A DNA stretch of 64,000 bases from NCBI RefSeq assembly GCF_001661965.1, contig NZ_LYWZ01000025.1, forward strand, positions 186,001 through 250,000, written 5' to 3'. Within the stretch, counting starts at the first letter, position 1. Every line of letters starts with the position of its first letter. The notes under the pieces were generated by a model. It was not told the origin of the DNA and ran no database searches. It worked only from the letters and a program-made list of their open reading frames with translations. The position numbers and the translations under genes are program-made. The stretch is from Croceicoccus mobilis (GTDB taxonomy: Bacteria > Pseudomonadota > Alphaproteobacteria > Sphingomonadales > Sphingomonadaceae). Below are positions 15,905-24,710 of this stretch, in pieces.

Positions 15905-16870
15905 TCAGCCGCCGCCTGCCAGATACCAGCTATCTACGGCGAATTCGTCGGTCAGGGTCTCGTCCAGCGCCTCCACCGCAAATCCGAACTTGTAGATGCT
16001 GTTGACGAAGCCGAGCGCTGCCGGATCCTCGTAATAGGGCATCATCATCAGCTTGAGATCGGGGATGATGCTGCTGTCGAGCGCATTGAGCAGCGCCGCC
16101 AGTGCAGGATCGTAAAGATCGCGCTCCAGGGTGACGATGTCATAGAGCAAGCCGTCCTTGCGAACCGTGGCATAGCCGGCCAGCGTGCCCGAAGCTGTCA
16201 CCAGTTCGAAGTTGCGATGTTCCGAATTGCGATAGCTGAGCGTGGCGAGGTCGCGGTGGATCGCGCAGCCGATGTCCTGATTTTTGCGCGCCTGTTGCCA
16301 AAGCTGCGCATGGTCGGCGGTAAGCTCTGCAACCGGCCTTGCCGTCATGCCGCCGATCAGGGCGGGGGGGCTTGCCACGGGACGTTCCATGCAGCCTATG
16401 CGTTTGTGCGGGATCTCCTTCATCCCGCTTGCGGCAGCCTTGCGAAGGATGGCCAGCCAGCCGGATTTGGGCAAGGAGAAGATCACGGGGTAGCCGCGGC
16501 GTACGGCGGCCTCTCGGCAGCCTGCCCAAAGGCCCATGATCGGGTGGGTCGCGATATCGAACCTGCCCTTGAATTCATTGGACACGATATTGGCCATGAA
16601 CCGCCCGCCCTGGACAACGCGGTCTCCCACCGCGATGCGGTGGGGCAACATCGTGATCAGCCCCACGACCCGGCCGGTTTCATCCAGTGCCACGACCGGG
16701 ATGATCAGACCTTCGGGATTGTGGTTGCACCAGTAATCGAACATCTCGGCCGATAATTCGCCCCAGCCCGCTTCCTGCCAGATATGCTGCAAGCCGGGGA
16801 AATCGTCAGGCTCGTATTCGCGGTAGGTGAGCCCGCTGTCGCGCGAAGTGTCGATGGCTGTCTGGGTCAT
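15905..16870 (-). CDS. GNAT family N-acyltransferase
   Basis: 321 residues, longer than a simple GNAT. The first half holds the acetyl-CoA fold: LTYREYEPDDFPGLQHIWQEAG (read in parts), IPVVALDETGRVVGLITMLP (beta strands), ANIVSNEFKGRFDIATHPIMGLWAGC as the motif-A-like turn and helix, and RGYPVIFSLPKSGWLAIL. The second half (residues 170-320) has a second, degenerate domain with SGTLAGYATVRKDGLLYDIVTLE, suggesting a two-GNAT-domain protein like those near polysaccharide genes (FemAB- or PelX-like in layout). Start overlaps the ABC exporter stop as ATGA. Likely acylates an amino sugar or lipid intermediate of this pathway; the substrate is inferred from context only. Confidence 0.72.
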   Translation of the reverse strand: MTQTAIDTSRDSGLTYREYEPDDFPGLQHIWQEAGWGELSAEMFDYWCNHNPEGLIIPVVALDETGRVVGLITMLPHRIAVGDRVVQGGRFMANIVSNEFKGRFDIATHPIMGLWAGCREAAVRRGYPVIFSLPKSGWLAILRKAAASGMKEIPHKRIGCMERPVASPPALIGGMTARPVAELTADHAQLWQQARKNQDIGCAIHRDLATLSYRNSEHRNFELVTASGTLAGYATVRKDGLLYDIVTLERDLYDPALAALLNALDSSIIPDLKLMMMPYYEDPAALGFVNSIYKFGFAVEALDETLTDEFAVDSWYLAGGG

Positions 16871-18666
16871 AGGACGGCGAGCTCCTGGTGGCGGTAAAGG
16901 GCGGAATAGGTGGCACCGTTGCCGATCAGCTCTTCATGCCTGCCGGCCTCGACCAGCCGCCCGTCATCGAGCACGATGATCTTGTCGGCGTGCTTGATCG
17001 TGCTCAGCCGGTGGGAGATGAAGAAGGTCGTGCGCGCCCGTGCCGATTGCGCGAGGTTCTGCAGGATCTGCGCTTCGGTGCGCGCGTCGAGTGCGGATGT
17101 CGGCTCATCAAGGATCAGGATCGACGACGGGCGCAGCATGGCCCGCGCGATCGCGATCCGCTGGCGTTCCCCGCCAGAGAGGCTGGATCCGCTTTCGCCG
17201 AGGTTCGTGGCATAGCCAAGCGGCAGGCGGCTGATGAAATCATGCGCGCAGGCCATCCTGGCGGCTTCATGGATCTGCGACAGGCTGGGATCTTCGACGC
17301 CGAAGGCGATATTCTCGGCAATGCTGACAGGGAACAGATAGGGCTCTTGCAGGACCAGCGAGACCGAAGAGCGCAGCTTGCGCAATGGCAAGTCTCGCAG
17401 GTCGTGGCCATCCAGCAGGACCCGGCCGGAAGCCGGATCGTAGAACCGCGAAATCAGCGATACGAGCGTCGATTTCCCCATGCCGGTCGCACCGACAATG
17501 GCGACGATTTCGCCCGGGCTGGCGGTAAAGCTGACGTGATCCAATACGGTTCGGGGGGGTCCTTCATCGCCTCGCTGGACATAGCAGAAAGAGACATCCT
17601 CGAATTGCAAGTCTCCCCTGATGACCGGCGGATCGACCGGATCGGCCCGCTCGGGCACCTCTTCACCGCTGTCGAGCACTTCGAACACACGGCGCGCTTG
17701 TGAGCCGGACACCACAGCCGCACCCAGCGCGACCGAGATCGCTTCGATCGGGCCTGATAGCGCCGCCAGATAGCTGGTGAAGACCAGCAGATCCCCCAGC
17801 GAGATATGCCCGCCGATCACGCGCCATGCGCCAAGACCCAGAACCGCTGCCGTGCTCAGCCCTGTCACGATCAGCGTCACCTGCTTGTAGGCGGCACCGA
17901 TGTTGACATCGCGCTGATAGGCCCCGCCAAGCCGCTGTGCGTAGCCCTGCAACTTGGCCTGCAGCAGATCCTCTCGATTGAAGCCCTGGACGACCTTGAT
18001 GCCAGAGATCGCCTGATCGACGAAGGACATGAAAGAGCCAAGCTCGTCATATCGGCGCCGGGTTGCCCGATCCATCGGCCCCGCGAACAGCAGAAGCGCA
18101 CCGGCAAGACCCGGCACCACCACCATCGACATCAGCGCCAGGGTGACATCGATCTGGGCGAGGATGACAAACATCCCGATCAGCGTGCAGAGCGATATCA
18201 CCCCCGGCAGCAGCACGGCCGAAACCGCCATGTGGACGCAATAGACATCCTGGCTCATCCGCTGAATGAGGTCGCCGCCGGCCTGTTTCTGGTGATAGGA
18301 TAACGACAGGCGCTGGAGCTTGGCAAAGAGCTCTCCGGCCAGCCCGTGAACGAGCCGGTAGCAAAGCTTAACGACCAGCGCCGTCCCGATATAGGTGAGC
18401 ACCGCAGACGCAAGCGTGATGACGACCAGCGTGCCGATCGTCCATGCCAGCAGCCCCTGTGTCGTATCGCCATAGGGCAGGGCCGCGGCCATGGCGGCAA
18501 GCGTGCCGGGAAGATCCTGACCGCCCAGCACGTAATCGACGACCACCTTGAGCGGCCATGGACGCAGCAGTTCGAGGAGCATGCCGGAAAAGGCAATCGC
18601 GAACGCCACCAGCAGGCCGGGCCAGACCGTGATCGCATAGGATAAAAGACGGGGAAACCGGTTCAT
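16867..18666 (-). CDS. ABC exporter, fused membrane and ATPase domains (MsbA-like half transporter)
   Basis: 599 residues. Six transmembrane helices (about 15-310) followed by a nucleotide-binding domain with Walker A GATGMGKST near 395, Q-loop LVLQEPYLFP, signature SLSGGERQRIAIARAML near 500, Walker B ILILDEPTSALD and H-loop ISHRLSTIKHAD. Homodimeric exporters of this type flip lipid-linked glycans, glycolipids or peptides. Its place between two glycosyltransferase genes, with ATGA overlaps on both sides, implies it exports the product or lipid-linked intermediate of this operon. No Wzx/Wzy pair occurs in this locus, which fits ABC-dependent export. Substrate inferred from context. Confidence 0.9.
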   Translation of the reverse strand: MNRFPRLLSYAITVWPGLLVAFAIAFSGMLLELLRPWPLKVVVDYVLGGQDLPGTLAAMAAALPYGDTTQGLLAWTIGTLVVITLASAVLTYIGTALVVKLCYRLVHGLAGELFAKLQRLSLSYHQKQAGGDLIQRMSQDVYCVHMAVSAVLLPGVISLCTLIGMFVILAQIDVTLALMSMVVVPGLAGALLLFAGPMDRATRRRYDELGSFMSFVDQAISGIKVVQGFNREDLLQAKLQGYAQRLGGAYQRDVNIGAAYKQVTLIVTGLSTAAVLGLGAWRVIGGHISLGDLLVFTSYLAALSGPIEAISVALGAAVVSGSQARRVFEVLDSGEEVPERADPVDPPVIRGDLQFEDVSFCYVQRGDEGPPRTVLDHVSFTASPGEIVAIVGATGMGKSTLVSLISRFYDPASGRVLLDGHDLRDLPLRKLRSSVSLVLQEPYLFPVSIAENIAFGVEDPSLSQIHEAARMACAHDFISRLPLGYATNLGESGSSLSGGERQRIAIARAMLRPSSILILDEPTSALDARTEAQILQNLAQSARARTTFFISHRLSTIKHADKIIVLDDGRLVEAGRHEELIGNGATYSALYRHQELAVL

Positions 18667-19853
18667 GCCACCGCCTTTTCACTGTCGGCCACCGCGCAAT
18701 GTTCGATCATGTCGGACAGGACTCCGTGAGCGGCGAAATGCGTTTCGGCGACCTCGCGCGCTGCGCTGCAATGCCGGGTGTAATCGCTCTCGATCTCGCG
18801 GATCGCCTCTACCGCCTCGTCCGGGGTCGAAAAGAAGATCAGGCCGCCATCGGCATCCAGGAATTGCGAACAGCCCGTATCCTCGACCACTACGGGGCGG
18901 CCGCTGGCGAGGAAGCAGGCGCTGCGTTCGCTGAACCAGCCGGTCCGCCCCGCGACATAGCCGTGCTTGGCGACGCTCCATTCGCCTTTCGAAGCGCCGA
19001 TGTAATCGCGATAGCTTTCGACCGTTCGCGTGACCTCCATCGGATCGTCGATCCGCCAGCCCAGCGCGGCCAGCGCGTCATGCGGCGCGGTATCGCCGCC
19101 CAGCGCCAGCGCCATGGCCGCGTCCACCCGCGAGGGCAGGTCCTCGTATCCGGCGAACGACGCCGACTTCATCCCGAATTCGCGCCAGCCGATGCGGCGG
19201 GTGCGATAGCTGTCCCACTGCATGACCGTGGTCATCGCTCCATCAGGCTGCCCGCGGCGCATATCCCACGCCGAGAGCGCGACCGGCTGGCGCGTCGGAT
19301 GCCATGTGATCCCGTCATCGGGTGCCATGGATCGGCCCTGGGGAATAAGCTCGCCAAAGGTGAAAAAGCGGTTGTGCTGCCGTGCCCGCTCCAGTGCTTC
19401 CGGCTCGCTGCAATGGCGCGCCTGCGTGAACAGCGGATCGGTATCGACATAGGCGCGCACCGGTATCTCACCCGTCCAGTCGCGCAATGGGTTCATGGCC
19501 GAGATATTGAGCACGAGATCGGCGTCGCGGCAGAACGCGATCGCCCGATGCGCGGCAGGCCCCATCCAGCGATCCGCATGCGCATCGAAATAGCACCAGT
19601 CATCGGCCAGCCCGATCAGGTCGAATGCCCGGCGCGCGAAATCGATGCCATATCTGGGATCGCATCCGGTGGTGAAGGTCGATGGATCGTAGCACAGCGG
19701 GTAATCGTCGCTGTCCTCCATGAACAACACATCATGCCCCATGTCGGCCAGCCCGCGGACATAGTTCAAGTGATGCCATGCCATGCCGCCAACCGGACCG
19801 CGCACGACATAGCCGAGGACCACGATCCGAAGCCTGTCGCTGCGCGTCGTCAT
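18663..19853 (-). CDS. Glycosyltransferase-like protein, GT-B type, paralogue of the gene at 14705-15892
   Basis: 396 residues from the ATG at 19853, which has AAGGA 6-7 nt upstream; another ATG at 19859 overlaps the preceding stop as ATGA but lies directly on the Shine-Dalgarno. Seen: LRIVVLGYVVRGPVGGMAWHHLNYVRGLADMGHDVLFMED in short blocks (GT-B first Rossmann fold with the PVGG loop), FFTFGELIPQG, WHPTRQPVALSAWD, and WSVAKHGYVAGRTGWFSERS followed by FLASGRPVVVEDTGCSQF. The same blocks occur in the gene at 14705-15892, with insertions, so the two arose by duplication within the operon. Likely cytosolic addition of successive sugars. No specific GT family assigned. Confidence 0.7.
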   Translation of the reverse strand: MTTRSDRLRIVVLGYVVRGPVGGMAWHHLNYVRGLADMGHDVLFMEDSDDYPLCYDPSTFTTGCDPRYGIDFARRAFDLIGLADDWCYFDAHADRWMGPAAHRAIAFCRDADLVLNISAMNPLRDWTGEIPVRAYVDTDPLFTQARHCSEPEALERARQHNRFFTFGELIPQGRSMAPDDGITWHPTRQPVALSAWDMRRGQPDGAMTTVMQWDSYRTRRIGWREFGMKSASFAGYEDLPSRVDAAMALALGGDTAPHDALAALGWRIDDPMEVTRTVESYRDYIGASKGEWSVAKHGYVAGRTGWFSERSACFLASGRPVVVEDTGCSQFLDADGGLIFFSTPDEAVEAIREIESDYTRHCSAAREVAETHFAAHGVLSDMIEHCAVADSEKAVA

Positions 19854-19855
19854 GC

Positions 19856-22438
19856 TCATTCCTTCCGTGCTTCGCCGAAATGGCTGCGCCACGCGCGTTC
19901 CCACAGCCAGCCGCCGTTGGAACATGCGCTCCACGTGGCGATGGCGACATAGATTGCCGCGGCGATCAGCGCGCCGCCCGCGATCGGGGCGGAGGAGAGC
20001 AGGGCGCCGACGCCAAGGCCCACGAGGAGAAGCCCGAGCAGAATGGTGCCGCGAAACACCACGGGGCGAGTGCGAAAGCGGAAGAGCTGGCAGCCGGCGC
20101 CGTGCTCTTCCACCATCGCGGTGACGCGGGTTTCGGCGAACAGCGACGGGCGAAAGGCGATGTCCCAGTCGTCGGTGTCGCCGCCTACGCGGTGCGGCAG
20201 TTCAAGCTCCACCATCGTCTGCCGCAATCCGGCAAGCCGATCTTCCAGCGATACCCAGTCGATCTCGCTCCAATGTGTTTTTTCGCGTGCCCTTGGCAGC
20301 GGAAACAGGCGCAGCGGGGCGCGGCCCCAGGGGCCGATGCCATGCTGCATCCGGCCGATCAGCCGTGCCGCGGGTTGCAGCAGATGCAGCCAGGCGACGA
20401 TGGCGCGCATCTGCCATGCGGGCCTGCGCCCCGTGGCGACGGAGGAGAAATGCGCCCGGCGCGCGCCCTGAACCGCCATCATCACGCTGAGCAGCACCCC
20501 GGCAATGGCGAAAGGCGCAAATACCAGCATCGGTGTCCATGCAATGCCCAGCAGCGAGAGCGCGATCAGCCCGCCGACGATCGCATACCATTCGGGCATC
20601 AGCGGCAGCGAACTGACAAGCCCCGCCGCCGGTTCATAGATCGACTGGAACGGCGCGGCATTGAACGTGCCGTGATAGATCCGCATGGGCCGGAAGGGTA
20701 CCTGCATCAGCCCGCGCCCATACAGCCTGCCATGCCATGACAGATGGCCGGTCGAATTATACTTCTCCGGCCATTTCGCCTCCAGCAGCGCCTCTGCGCG
20801 GGCATAGCCGCGCTGCTGCTTGAGATAGCGCGAGATCGAGGGGCGACGGTGGTGCCAGACCATCGCGGCGGCGTGGAAGCCGATGGTCTCACCGCTGTCC
20901 ATCAGGCGCCAGCAGCAGTCGACATCGTCGCCGGCCACGCGGAACTGCGGATCGAAGCCGCCGATGGCGCGCAGCTTATCGGTGCGATAGGCCATGTTGC
21001 AGCCCGGGATATGTTCGGCGACCTGATCGCCGACGAGGACATGGACCGGGCCGCCCGGCGCATTGGCAACGCATTCGGCGATGTCGCCATCCTCGGGCGG
21101 GCCGATATTGGGGCCGCCCATCGCGCCGACCTGCTGGCTCTCGAACGCCAATGCCATGTAATGCAGCCAATGCGGATCGGGATAGGCGTCGTCGTCGATA
21201 TAGACCGTGATCTCACCGCGCGCCTGTTCCAGCCCCAGATTGCGCGCGTTCGACAATCCCCGGTTTTCGGTAGAGGTCAGCTCCACCGGATATTTGCGCG
21301 CGATATCGGGCGTCGCGTCGGTCGAGCCATCGTCGATGACGATGATCTGCTTGGCCGGATATTCCAGCTCGCACAGCGCCTTGATCGTCTCCTCTATCGT
21401 GCCGGAGCCGTTGTAGGAGCACACCACCACCGAGATCAGCGGCCAGTCGCGCTCGGCCATGGGCGCCGCGGCATAGGCGAACTGCACCGTTTGCAGCGCC
21501 GGTTTGGGCTGCCGCTCCCGCGTGACCAGCCCGAAATCCCAGTCGAGGATCTCATGACCGCCCCGGTGCCATTCATCGGTCCATGCGAAAACGAAACAGC
21601 CCGCGCATCCCGCTTCGAAAGCGGTCTTCACCTGCCAGTCGAGCGCCTTTGCCTGCGTGATCGCGCCATTGCGCCGGGAGTCGAGCCCGATCTCCGCCAT
21701 GACCAGCGGCTTTTCGCAGGCCATGTTCTGCAGCCGCGCGAGATAGCGCGACAGCGTAGCCTTGTCTTCGAGATAGACGTTGAACGCGATGAAGTCGGCA
21801 AAGTCCTGATCGAGATATTCGGTCGTCGGGAAATTGACATAGGTGACCAGCACGCCGGGATCTTCATCGCGCACCAGTGTCGCCAGCGACCTCAGGAAAC
21901 GCTCGACCTTCTTTTTGCCGTGCCAGCGCACGACGGCGGCGGGGATCTCGTTCCCGACGGTATAGCACAGCAGGGCGGGGTGCCCGGAAATGGGCCGCAC
22001 CTGTTCGCGCATCCTCTTGCGGATGGCGGCGGCCTGTCCGGGCTGATCGAGGAAGGCGATATGCTGTTCCCACGGAAGGCCGACCATCACCCGCAGCCCG
22101 TTTTCGGCAGCGACATCCAGCAGCCAGCGCGGCGGCAGCGTATAGGTGCGCACCGCATTCATGCCCGACTGGGCCATCTGGCGGAAATCCGCCTCGACTA
22201 CCGATCGTTCGGGGACATTCGCGCCATCCTCGGTTTCGCCGAAGGTTCCGTAGGTGACGCCCTTGATCCAGAACTTTTCGTCGCCCGCATACAGGAATTT
22301 ACCGCGCACAATGACGCGTTGCTCAACCGGGCGGACGGGGGCGGGAGCCTCCGTTTCGCCGGTGCAGTGAACCGGCTGGCCATCGAAGGCGTCGTGATCT
22401 TCGGATCGGCGCAGCATCGTATCGAACAGGTCGGTCAT
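19856..22438 (-). CDS. Fusion of glycoside-hydrolase (TIM barrel) domain and GT2 glycosyltransferase with membrane segments
   Basis: 860 residues. Residues about 40-320 form a clan-A-type glycosidase barrel: FWIKGVTYG, the acid/base Glu164 in TVGNEIP, and the putative nucleophile Glu249 in PLVMAEIGLDS, with FVFAWTDEW near 283-290. Residues about 333-600 are a GT2 domain: PLISVVVCSYNGSGTIEETI, VIDDGST (368-373), the DDD metal motif 415-417 in VYIDDDAYPD, GDDVDCCWR near 503-511, and QQRGYAR (541-547). Then hydrophobic helices near 610-680 and 780-850. Both catalytic sets look intact. A glycosidase fused to a processive-type GT2 recalls beta-glucan synthases such as NdvB/NdvC, where the hydrolase trims or transglycosylates the chain. 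It is likely the polymerase-like enzyme of this locus. First-step orientation and linkage unknown. Confidence 0.8.
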   Translation of the reverse strand: MTDLFDTMLRRSEDHDAFDGQPVHCTGETEAPAPVRPVEQRVIVRGKFLYAGDEKFWIKGVTYGTFGETEDGANVPERSVVEADFRQMAQSGMNAVRTYTLPPRWLLDVAAENGLRVMVGLPWEQHIAFLDQPGQAAAIRKRMREQVRPISGHPALLCYTVGNEIPAAVVRWHGKKKVERFLRSLATLVRDEDPGVLVTYVNFPTTEYLDQDFADFIAFNVYLEDKATLSRYLARLQNMACEKPLVMAEIGLDSRRNGAITQAKALDWQVKTAFEAGCAGCFVFAWTDEWHRGGHEILDWDFGLVTRERQPKPALQTVQFAYAAAPMAERDWPLISVVVCSYNGSGTIEETIKALCELEYPAKQIIVIDDGSTDATPDIARKYPVELTSTENRGLSNARNLGLEQARGEITVYIDDDAYPDPHWLHYMALAFESQQVGAMGGPNIGPPEDGDIAECVANAPGGPVHVLVGDQVAEHIPGCNMAYRTDKLRAIGGFDPQFRVAGDDVDCCWRLMDSGETIGFHAAAMVWHHRRPSISRYLKQQRGYARAEALLEAKWPEKYNSTGHLSWHGRLYGRGLMQVPFRPMRIYHGTFNAAPFQSIYEPAAGLVSSLPLMPEWYAIVGGLIALSLLGIAWTPMLVFAPFAIAGVLLSVMMAVQGARRAHFSSVATGRRPAWQMRAIVAWLHLLQPAARLIGRMQHGIGPWGRAPLRLFPLPRAREKTHWSEIDWVSLEDRLAGLRQTMVELELPHRVGGDTDDWDIAFRPSLFAETRVTAMVEEHGAGCQLFRFRTRPVVFRGTILLGLLLVGLGVGALLSSAPIAGGALIAAAIYVAIATWSACSNGGWLWERAWRSHFGEARKE

Positions 22439-22467
22439 TTCATTATCCCGTCACGAGAGGGAAGGGA

Positions 22468-23463
22468 TCAGGCGGCCCTTTCGGCACCTCCTGCCTGCTC
22501 CGCGCTGATCCAGTTCAGTGCGGTGCTGATGATATTGTCCATGTCGGAATGGACCGGCTCCCACCCCAGCAATTCGCGCGCCTTGTCGGGCGCGGCGTAA
22601 AGTGCCGGGGGGTCGCCCGCGCGGCGCGGGGCATGGTTCACGGGCATCCTGCGCCCGCTCACCCGCTCTATCGCCGCGATCAGTTCCAGCACGCTGGTGC
22701 CCTGACCCGTGCCGAGATTGAGCGCCACCGGAGCGCCGTCATCCGCCAGATATTCGGCCGCTGCGACATGGGCCGAGGCGAGATCGGTGACATGGATATA
22801 GTCGCGCACCGCCGAACCGTCGGGCGTGGGGTAATCGGTCCCCATGACATCGAATGGCCCGCGCTGCCCCAGCATCGACATGAGGGCGAGGGGAATGGCG
22901 TGGGTTTCGGGGTAATGGCTTTCCCCGATCTCTCCATCCGCGTCGCAGCCTGCCGCATTGAAATAGCGCAGCGCAGCCCATGACAGGCCATAGGCCCGCT
23001 CGTAATCGCGCAGCATGTGTTCGGCGACGAGCTTGGTATAGCCGTAGGGATTGATCGGGGCCTGGGCGGAGCTCTCCGCGATCGGCACCGTGTCGGGCAC
23101 GCCATAGGTCGCGCAGCTCGATGAAAACACGATCCGGTCCACCCCGCTTTCGCGCATCGCGGAAAGCAGCGTGGCAAAGCCCGTTACGTTCACGTCGTAA
23201 TATTTCGCCGGGTCCGCCACCGATTCCCCGACATAGGCAAGCGCGGCGAAATGCATGACGAGATCGGGCCGGTGCTTTTCGAAAACCCGGAGCAGCGCTT
23301 CGCGGTCGCGAATATCGCCCACCTCCAGCGGACCCCAGCGCACGAAATCGCGGTGCCCGGTGGTGAGATTGTCGAACACGACAGGCTGATGCCCGGCCGC
23401 GGCAAGCGCCTTGCACGCATGGCTGCCGATATAGCCGGCGCCTCCGATGACGAGGATCTTCAT
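22468..23463 (-). CDS. galE: UDP-glucose 4-epimerase
   Basis: 331 residues from the ATG at 23463, where the protein begins [15 protein letters not shown]; a longer frame upstream lies inside the preceding gene. It interconverts UDP-glucose and UDP-galactose with bound NAD. Seen: the GxxGxxG NAD site (7-13), the active-site serine region FSSSCATYG (113-121), YxxxK catalytic pair in NPYGYTK (Tyr140, Lys144), and the GalE-specific RYFNAAG and HPRRAGDPPALYA-type C-terminal region. Length and these motifs separate it from UXS and RmlB. The start overlaps the stop of the UDP-xylose synthase gene as TGATG, so the two are translated together to supply sugar nucleotides. Confidence 0.93.
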   Translation of the reverse strand: MKILVIGGAGYIGSHACKALAAAGHQPVVFDNLTTGHRDFVRWGPLEVGDIRDREALLRVFEKHRPDLVMHFAALAYVGESVADPAKYYDVNVTGFATLLSAMRESGVDRIVFSSSCATYGVPDTVPIAESSAQAPINPYGYTKLVAEHMLRDYERAYGLSWAALRYFNAAGCDADGEIGESHYPETHAIPLALMSMLGQRGPFDVMGTDYPTPDGSAVRDYIHVTDLASAHVAAAEYLADDGAPVALNLGTGQGTSVLELIAAIERVSGRRMPVNHAPRRAGDPPALYAAPDKARELLGWEPVHSDMDNIISTALNWISAEQAGGAERAA

Positions 23464-24455
23464 CAGCGTCCCGCCGTCATGCTGGCGCTGATCGCTGCCG
23501 GGGCCATGCGCGCGACCTCTTCGGCGAAGTAATTGGCCGTCATGTCCAGCCCTTCGCTGAGGGGGATGAGCGGTTCCCATTGCAGCCGGTCGCGGGCCAG
23601 AGTGATGTCGGGCTTGCGCTGCTTGGGGTCATCCATGGTCGCGGGCACGCAGACGATCTCGGACTTCGAACCCAGCTTGTCGACCACGATCTCGGCCAGC
23701 TGCTTGACGGTGAATTCGCCGGGATTGCCAATGTTCACAGGGCCATGGCAGCCATCCGAATGCATCAGCCGCAGGAAGCCGGCGATGAGATCGTCGACAT
23801 AGCAGAAGGAGCGGGTCTGATCGCCCGACCCGTAGAGTTCGAGCGGTTCGCCCTTCAGCGCCTTGACGATGAAGTTGGAGACGACGCGCCCGTCCTCCGG
23901 GTCCATGCGCGGGCCATAGGTGTTGAAGATCCGCACCACGCGGATGTCGACATTATAGGTGCGCAGATAATCGAAACACAGCGATTCCGCGGCGCGCTTT
24001 CCTTCATCGTAACAGGCACGCGGCCCGATCGTGTTGACAGAACCGGTGTAGTGCTCCGGCTGCGGATGCTGTTCGGGATCGCCATAAACCTCGCTCGTCG
24101 ATGCCTGGAAAAAGCGAGCCTTGTTCGCCCGCGCCAGGTCGAGGAGGTTCTTCGTGCCCAGAACACTGGTCATCATCGTCTGGACCGGATCGATCTGATA
24201 GCGCGGCGGCGAAGCCGGGCAGGCAAGGTTCCAGACCTCGTCGACCTCCATCGAGGGGAGCGGCGAACAGATGTCGGCCTGGATCAGATCGAACCGTTTA
24301 TCGCCCAGCAGATGGCTGATATTGGCGACCCTGCCGGACGTGAAATTGTCGACACAAGTCACATGGTAGTCGAGCTCAATCAGCTGATCGCACAAATGGC
24401 TGCCCAGAAATCCGGCACCACCTGCCACAACAGCCCTGCGAATTACCTCGGACAT
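23463..24455 (-). CDS. UDP-glucuronate decarboxylase (UDP-xylose synthase)
   Basis: 330 residues. It converts UDP-glucuronate to UDP-xylose by oxidation, decarboxylation and reduction with bound NAD. Seen: [13 protein letters not shown] (11-23), [17 protein letters not shown] (78-94, the UXS hallmark), the serine and glutamate region STSEVYGDP (119-127), YDEGKR with Tyr149 and Lys153, and [21 protein letters not shown], all as in bacterial and plant UXS. RmlB would have different signatures in these blocks. UDP-glucuronate would come from the UDP-glucose dehydrogenase encoded upstream. It is the first gene of the polysaccharide operon; its promoter region holds two dyads and a motif shared with the dehydrogenase gene. 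Confidence 0.9.
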   Translation of the reverse strand: MSEVIRRAVVAGGAGFLGSHLCDQLIELDYHVTCVDNFTSGRVANISHLLGDKRFDLIQADICSPLPSMEVDEVWNLACPASPPRYQIDPVQTMMTSVLGTKNLLDLARANKARFFQASTSEVYGDPEQHPQPEHYTGSVNTIGPRACYDEGKRAAESLCFDYLRTYNVDIRVVRIFNTYGPRMDPEDGRVVSNFIVKALKGEPLELYGSGDQTRSFCYVDDLIAGFLRLMHSDGCHGPVNIGNPGEFTVKQLAEIVVDKLGSKSEIVCVPATMDDPKQRKPDITLARDRLQWEPLIPLSEGLDMTANYFAEEVARMAPAAISASMTAGR

Positions 24456-24532
24456 AGCTTATCCCCTTGTCTCGGCAGCCTTCATCAGGCTGCGCGGAAC
24501 ATCCATCGCAATGCGACCATCCAACGGTAAGC

Positions 24533-24550
24533 TAGGAGTACGAACTCCTA
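24533..24550. promoter_or_regulatory. Inverted repeat TAGGAGT-N4-ACTCCTA upstream of the UDP-xylose synthase operon
   Basis: A perfect 7-bp dyad with a 4-nt centre, 78 bp before the operon's first start codon. It would lie downstream of the TTGACA-containing promoter candidate on the minus strand and could be an operator or a hairpin in the leader RNA. Confidence 0.45.
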
Positions 24551-24553
24551 TGC

Positions 24554-24577
24554 TGCATATGCACAATTAAATGTCAA
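24554..24577 (-). promoter_or_regulatory. Promoter-like motif TTGACA...ATTGTGC with palindrome TGCATATGCA
   Basis: On the minus strand TTGACATTTAATTGTGC (24561-24577) leads into the 10-bp palindrome TGCATATGCA (24554-24563). The same motif occurs before the UDP-glucose dehydrogenase gene (26058-26074). TTGACA fits a -35 box; no clear -10 box is seen at 17 nt. Confidence 0.5.
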
Positions 24578-24710
24578 CGAGATCGGTACAGAAAAAGGGG
24601 AAGGCATTATTATGGCTTGCTCTTTCCGGGGGCATCTTATGCGATGCCATTTCTTCCCTTTTTCTTTTTCCTTCCGACTCGCGGTGCAAATTACCTTCTC
24701 GTGCGGCTGC

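Noticed and set aside
20744-22600. Long open frame of about 618 codons on the plus strand, antisense to the glycosidase-GT2 gene
   Set aside because: It mirrors a clearly conserved gene, has no ribosome site or recognisable motif, and its composition (rich in Arg, Asp, Gly, Ala, His) is the typical GC-driven antisense shadow.
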